Source of the DNA: Albifimbria verrucaria
Lineage: Eukaryota > Ascomycota > Sordariomycetes > Hypocreales > Stachybotryaceae
Direction of reading: 5' to 3'
Assembly: GCA_020081605.1 (NCBI GenBank)
Contig: JAHREC010000049.1
Coordinates: 930,001 to 994,000 of the forward strand
DNA length: 64,000 bases
In this document: positions 58,667 through 64,000 of the stretch, one piece after another
Position numbering within the stretch: position 1 is the first letter of the stretch
Layout: each line of letters begins with the position of its first letter
Translations under genes and position numbers: made by a program
Notes under the pieces: generated by a model
The model's input: the letters and a program-made list of their open reading frames with translations, nothing else
Databases searched by the model: none
What the model was told of the DNA's origin: nothing

Positions 58667-61600
58667 TCATGTATTTTCAGTCCATATCGATCCATCTGGC
58701 AGTTTCCATCCAACACGACTGTTCTGTTGGTTGGGATTATGGTGTTGACCAAGGGTCGTGTATTGTTGCTGCTGATTGGCATCACCGCCAAAGTTATACC
58801 AGCCCTGGCGCTGAGGTCCTGGCTGCTGGGTATGGGGTTGTGATTGAGGCAGCTGCTGGTATGGGGATTGCGTCTGCTGGCGGTCAGCGCGGGCCTGCTC
58901 TAACCGCGTAGCCTGAGTGTTCGCAGCGCGCCTGTGATATTCCCGTACTGATAGATTGTCCGCGCCGCTGGGCTGACTGAATGACGTTGGCGCATTGTAA
59001 AGGGCATGGCCTTGTTGGGTATGGGTGTCACGGCCTTGCATCCCTGACCATTGACCAGGCTGGCTAGTCTGGCCAACTGCAGCAGCATTGGAATGAACGC
59101 TTTCGGCAGTGGCCGTGTTCAATGGTGGAGATGTGTCCTGACTGTGACTATGGCGGTTATAAGATGTGTTGTCTGCACGCTGCTGTTGTGTGTAAGGCAC
59201 GTATGCAATGCGCTGTGACGCCTGGTCGTTTGAAGGATTGTTGTCCGCATTGCGGGGTCCTTGTTGCCCGTGTTGCCCGTAACCTACAGCAGGTGCTGAG
59301 TTTGGATGAGCGTGTTGAACTGGAGTACGTCTTGCTTGCTGTGAAGGAGTGGCTTGTTGGTAGGAACCAACTGCTGGATGATCTGCTACTGGTACATGGG
59401 ATTGTGTATTTTGTCCCTGTCTGGACCTTGCACGAAGTGGTGGGGCGTTGCGAATTGACGAGCCTACGGATTGATCTGGTGTCCCCTGCCTCCCATACTC
59501 TGAGGCGGCTGAACAGGGTGGTATACAAGTTGATGGGCAACAACCGGGGAATGGGTTGGGGTTTGCTCTACAGTAACCCGTTGTTTTCGTGGAGACTCTG
59601 TTAATGGCTTTCGCCCGGTCTTCCTGCCTTTAGTTTCTGCAGTCGATTGACTTAGACGAGGAGATGGTGTATGCTGTTGAAGTTGCGGATTAATGGCGCG
59701 GAAGCCTTGATTGTCCGGTGCTGTCATATTGGACGTGGCAGATTCAGCCAGGTGAATCAGCGAGGCAGCCTCCTGGTGTGGCAAGGCAAGTCCAGATGCT
59801 GATTGAAGGTACGCGGTCTGAGGCTGTTGTTGTACAGGCAATGAAGCTTCTGCTGCTGGCGAAATCATGCTGTCTGCCGAGGTGTAAGGCTGGTGTGTAT
59901 ATCCAGTTGCATTGGTGCCAGTCCCGTCGTCAGCCGTATGATTCTGCTGCTCGTAACCTTGTTGATAATCCAGAGTCTGGAGGTGGTGTTCCTGGGCCTC
60001 GCCCTGGCGTGATTGGGCCTGCTCCATCTGCTCTTGTTGTATTTGCTGCTCCACCTCTATTTCTTCACCATCTGCGTCCTCATGTACTACCGCTTGCGAG
60101 AGGTTCTTCTTCTTCCGCGGTTTCAGCGGAGGATACTCGCAAGTAAGACCTGCTTTCTCGCACTCGCCACAAGTGGGCTTCTCATGAGGGCACTATGCTC
60201 GGGTTAGCAGAGACCAAACAGAACAGAACAACGCCACCTTACCTTCACCTTGAATTGCTTGCATTGAAGACATGCGACGCGTGACTTTCCAATTCTTCTG
60301 TTGGCTTTGTGAGTGGCTTGAGATGGTGCCAGTGTCTCAGTAGTCGTCATGGTGGCATCGTCCTCTGGTACTTGGGTCTGTGGCACTAGCTCATCTGTAG
60401 TTGTTGGTCCCGAAGGAGAAGATTGTGAGACTTGCGCTGGGGTACTCGACGTGCTAGTCGCAGCAGAGTTCTGTGCATCGGTATTGCCGGGATGAACGAT
60501 ACGTAGACGCTCTGCTCCGTACTTAACGAGCATCATGAGCGACTCCTTTTGAAGCTCTGGAGATTGATTGGCGAATATGTTGAACTGCTCGACGGAGAGA
60601 GAGCTGGGGTCAACGCCGGCGCTGGTGAGCATGTTTGTCGCAGCTTCGCGACGCCGTGCTGCCTCTGCAGGCGAGACGTTAATTGCCATAGACACCGATG
60701 GTGGAGCCGGAGGGCCTGCAGAAGATTGTTGCTGCTCTCCAGTGGCATTTGGTTGTGCGACCATGCCAGGATCCCCTACAACTGGATCAGGATCCTCTGG
60801 CGCAGATGATGATTGTGCTTCTCCATTGTTCCTCTTTGACCTCTTCTTTGACCGAACTGACCCCCTGCTCTCCAGTAGAATCTTTCTTCGCAGGACCAGC
60901 GGGCTTCTTTGGAGTTTTCTGTTTTTGTGCACCAGGACCCAGTTCCTTCTGAGGTGGTTTGTAGTGTTGGGCGAGGTCCCCAACCGTCTTGTGAACAGGC
61001 GTGTGGTCGTAGGTAATGACTAGGGAGCGGCTGGTTCGAGAAAAGAGATTGTGACAGAGCCACGGCAGTCAAAGGCAGGACGATCTAAGCATAAAGTTAG
61101 CACAAAGAATGAAAGGATGGGCACGCCTGGGACGAACTCATAAGCACAGGATCTGCGTCCTTGTAGCTGTACTCTCCAATGACGGGAATGCTGCGTGCCT
61201 TGGACGTTTGCCGCGTCCACATTTGCAGCGAGTCTTTGCAGATGTATGTAAAAGTCCACCCTTGCGAGGTGCGCGAAACCTCGCGAACACTCCAAGTGCT
61301 CTGATCTGTCGCACCGATCGCATCGATAACGTGTTTCGCAATCGCTCTATGAAGCGCAGGATCATCTTGCGGCTGGTTCGTCAGCGCATCGTGGACCTTG
61401 ACAGCTCGAAGAATGCGGCCATCGGCCTGCTCGGCGTTGATACCAGTAGACGCAACGCCGCCCAGCGATGGATCAATACTAGCTAGGCCGGTAAGCGCAT
61501 CGTTCTCCGACTCAGAGAGCTGGATGACAAGCTGCACCGTGGCCCGTAGCTCGACCGTAATTGCGACATGTTCGGTACGCGTAGCCGTGACCTTGGTACT

Positions 61601-61707
61601 CAAAATGCCGGCCAAATGGTTCTTTAGATCGTCGACGGAAGCCAGCTGCACATTATTCGCCTGGGGGTTTCGGCATCGAAGTTGAAGCTCGCCAGAAAGT
61701 CTGCCAT
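58667..61707 (-). CDS. Large Zn2Cys6 protein with internal zinc cluster and Gln-rich tail
   Basis: Fungal binuclear-zinc protein of unusual layout. Exons are 61138-61707, 60243-61084 and 58667-60192; introns 61085-61137 and 60193-60242. The start MADFLASFNFDAE at 61707 is the best ATG. Residues about 1-240 form a conserved-looking globular domain (TEHVAITVELRATVQLVIQ, TFTYICKDSLQM, RPAFDCRGSVTISF) that I cannot name. A Lys/Pro/Ser-rich linker follows, and the zinc cluster (CLQCKQFKVK, CPHEKPTCGECEKAGLTC; CX2CX6CX6CX2CX6C) lies at about residues 460-490, split by the second intron. The last about 480 residues are Gln/Pro/Ser/Thr-rich and low-complexity. Frame breaks: about 61665 (C run), about 61042 (T run), about 60830 (two bases lost or one gained), about 59492 (G run). 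Corrected length is about 980 residues. Probably a transcription regulator; targets unknown. Confidence 0.78.
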
Positions 61708-62326
61708 GGCGGGATCGGCTCGCTGCGAGGAGAATTGACGAGTCGCAGGAGCCACGACAGGTACTGAGCAGAGCGTGGCTCTTTTGGGGCCATCGGACCC
61801 CGGTGTAAGTGTTGGATGCAAAAGTCCAGGTTCGTGAACGCGCTGCGCTGATGGTGTTGAAGGTGGGTTGGTTGGTGCATGCTGGGGGTGGCTCGAGTAG
61901 TTGGAGGGGTGATGGGGCGTGTTGTCAGGGTGTACCTGCAAACGGCCTACCAAATATGGTCATATTCAATAACGGCCAGGCACTGCGGATGGGCCACTCT
62001 CCGTCAATACATTTCAGCTTTCAAATAGTCTGGAATAGTCTGGAAGAAAAGCTGCCTGTCAGACTTCCAGGAAGAGCGTGCATGACGACAGTCAGGGGTG
62101 AAGCAGATAGTTCATCCTTTCGAGTGCGAGCTTGGCATCTGAGCCGTGAACTACAAGATCGGCACTTTATTCCCTGCCATTTAAATCCACAATACATAGT
62201 ACAATAGACTGCAGCATGACCATTCCTTGCTGTCCCTCGACTACCTAGACAATCGTAGCTTGCGCATGCACCTGACGCCTTTCACGCTGCAAAATAAAAT
62301 CACACAAAGTACATCCCATCCACCGG
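61708..62326. other. Intergenic, 0.6 kb, between Ku70 3' end and the Zn2Cys6 gene
   Basis: No supported gene. It holds the promoter of the minus-strand Zn2Cys6 gene and the 3' flank of Ku70, which is transcribed in the same direction. Confidence 0.5.
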
Positions 62327-64000
62327 TTAATTGTCTTCCACCCATTGTTCTATCCTCTCGACGAGCTCCATTTTTTTGCCAGCAGTGCTCAAGCCCTTCG
62401 ACCCTAGTACGTCTCTGAGCTGGGCAACTGTCATCTTGACGATGCCACCACTTTCGACGGCAGCTTTCAGCTGGGCCGTGTTTAATGAGGATCCACTCGG
62501 CTTCTCAGAAGCAGCTTTGGACTTCTTCGCTGGCCGGTCTTCATCGTCATCATCGGCTTCTCGCTTCAGCTTCTTCGCCGTCTGAGTGTTGCCGGTTTCC
62601 GCATCCAATGTATTGGACCAGTCTTCCAAATAGCCGCCGGCTCGTTTGCTGATGGCTTTGTACTTTGGTTCTGTCGCATCGTCTGCCCGTTCGGGAACCT
62701 CTTCTTCAAGAGCCAAGGCTTGCAGGATTCTGTAGTGCCATTGCAATGCGGGGTTGGGGTATTTTGTCGGATTGTACATTGCCTTGGGGAGCTGTAACTG
62801 CTGGACAATGGTCCTCATCTGAGAGGTCAGTTCATCCGAGCCTCGAACCACGTCTCCAGGGGCTTGATGTCCCGGAGATCATCCACAAAAGGCAGAGGAT
62901 ACAACCAAAGCCCAGCTGGGAGATAGGGAGTTCCTGAGTCATCTTCGCTGCGTTCTTTGGATGGTATGACTGCTGCCAACATGGGCTGTGCGTTAGCCCG
63001 CACAATGCACCAGGCAATACCGATTTTGTCATCTTGCAGGAGCTTATGCCAAAGGGCAGAAAATACACGGGTAGAGCCGATATAATCTTCCTCGCTCGGA
63101 AATATGAAGGTTGACTTCTTGACACTCGCCCAAATCGGAAGCATACTTCGGGGTTTGAATCCCAGGATTCTGATGACAGGTGGACCAAAGTCCTTCAATG
63201 ACTTTTGTTCTTCAGGCGTGTAGTAAACGTATGCGCCGCCAAATTTGTAAGCCTTCTTGATCTCCTGCTTCTCGACAGTTCTTGCGCTGTCCTCGGCAAC
63301 TCTTGTTGTTTCACCCGTGGCGATCTGAGGCTTTTCACCATCCAGCCAGATGTAACATGTACGTGCTGGAGTCTGTCTATGAAGGACATTGTAGCCCTTG
63401 ACAGAAATCTTCAAGCCAGGCGCAACCTCGAAAGGCAGATTGGAGAATAATGCTCGTTTAGGTGTTTGTTTAGAGTTGATATTTGAGATGAGTGAGTTTA
63501 GCAGTGTAATTCCATCCGCTGACTTTGATTCTCTGACTTCAGCCATGTTGGCCTCTCCCAATGGGTCTTGGTAGATAATGTCCTAACAGGGTCAGTGTCT
63601 TGTCCACTAAAGAGTAGCTTGGCGCGCAACCTACATCGTAGAACTTGGTAAGGTCAAACTTTTTGTCGCCACGAGTAAGAGGAAACAGGTCGATAATGAC
63701 ACCGAGGTCGTAAAGATCCTTGGCGCGCACCGCTGCGGCGGAACGAGCTGCCTTGTCGGATGAGTGCGGATCGTCATTGTCAGTGACGATGAAAAGGCGC
63801 CTGCTTCCGAAATTGGCGGCCTTGGTTGTGAAGATCTGGTTTGCGCAGAAGAATAGGTTCGACATGGAGACAGGTTCACTTGACGGAGTCAACACTTCAT
63901 CTTCGTCCTCCCCATCTTCGACGAGAGCCTTTAGTGCCTTGACGTCGTCTGCGGCTGGCACATCTAGGTCGGTGAAGAGGTAGCAGTGGGAGTAGCCCAA
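62327..64000 (-). CDS. KU70: Ku70, DNA end-binding subunit for non-homologous end joining (5' truncated by window)
   Basis: ATP-dependent DNA helicase II subunit 1, which with Ku80 forms the ring that binds double-strand breaks and recruits the NHEJ ligase. The window contains the middle and C-terminal parts; the N-terminus lies beyond 64000. Exons are 63635-64000 (continuing) and 62327-63582, with intron 63583-63634. The von Willebrand-like N-terminal domain ends with [13 protein letters not shown] and [11 protein letters not shown]. The beta-barrel core has [49 protein letters not shown]. The C-terminal SAP domain ([32 protein letters not shown]) follows an acidic-basic linker with [13 protein letters not shown]. 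One base is missing near 62839, where [10 protein letters not shown] is expected. A SAP domain marks it as Ku70, not Ku80. Confidence 0.94.

Noticed and set aside
1..64000. CRISPR arrays, bacterial operons, phage or viral genes
   Set aside because: None seen; all supported genes are fungal nuclear genes with spliceosomal introns.

Overview
The window is nuclear DNA of a filamentous ascomycete, most probably a sordariomycete. The evidence is short introns (41-137 bp) with GT-AG ends and CTAAC-like branch points, intron-containing housekeeping genes on both strands, an XlnR/XYR1-type xylanase regulator, a divergent fatty-acid-synthase pair, a NACHT/ankyrin STAND protein and a DUF3176 membrane protein. 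I could not assign a genus.

Layout from left to right: the last 46 codons of an unidentified gene (+); a cytochrome b5/FMN L-lactate dehydrogenase-like gene (+); a DUF3176 membrane-protein gene (-); CTF18 clamp loader (-), divergent from mitochondrial ribosomal protein S4/NAM9 (+); a HeLo-like/NACHT/ankyrin STAND gene (-); a 2.4-kb gene-free stretch; a NIT-4/NirA-like Zn2Cys6 regulator (+); a 7.8-kb gene-free stretch; xlnR/xyr1 (+); a small bZIP-like gene (+); guanine deaminase (-); FAS beta (-) and FAS alpha (+), divergent across 3.4 kb; LSM4 (-); a probable mitochondrial PPR-like protein (+); a DHA1-type MFS transporter (+); a large Zn2Cys6 protein with an internal zinc cluster and a Gln-rich tail (-); and Ku70 (-), cut by the window end.

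Functionally this is a housekeeping block (DNA replication and repair, mitochondrial translation, lipid synthesis, RNA processing, purine salvage) interspersed with three fungal Zn2Cys6 regulators and one likely allorecognition or cell-death gene. I see no secondary-metabolite cluster, CRISPR array, rRNA, convincing tRNA or intact transposon.

The dominant property of the sequence is technical. Almost every long gene is broken by single-base losses, mostly in G/C runs, at about 40 sites including 8 in FAS beta, 7 in FAS alpha and 7 in xlnR. Where I counted, restoring the inferred bases gives an integral codon number and a family-typical length. I read these genes as intact in the organism and damaged in the assembly. 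Gene coordinates below are whole gene spans, with exons, introns and frame breaks given in the text.
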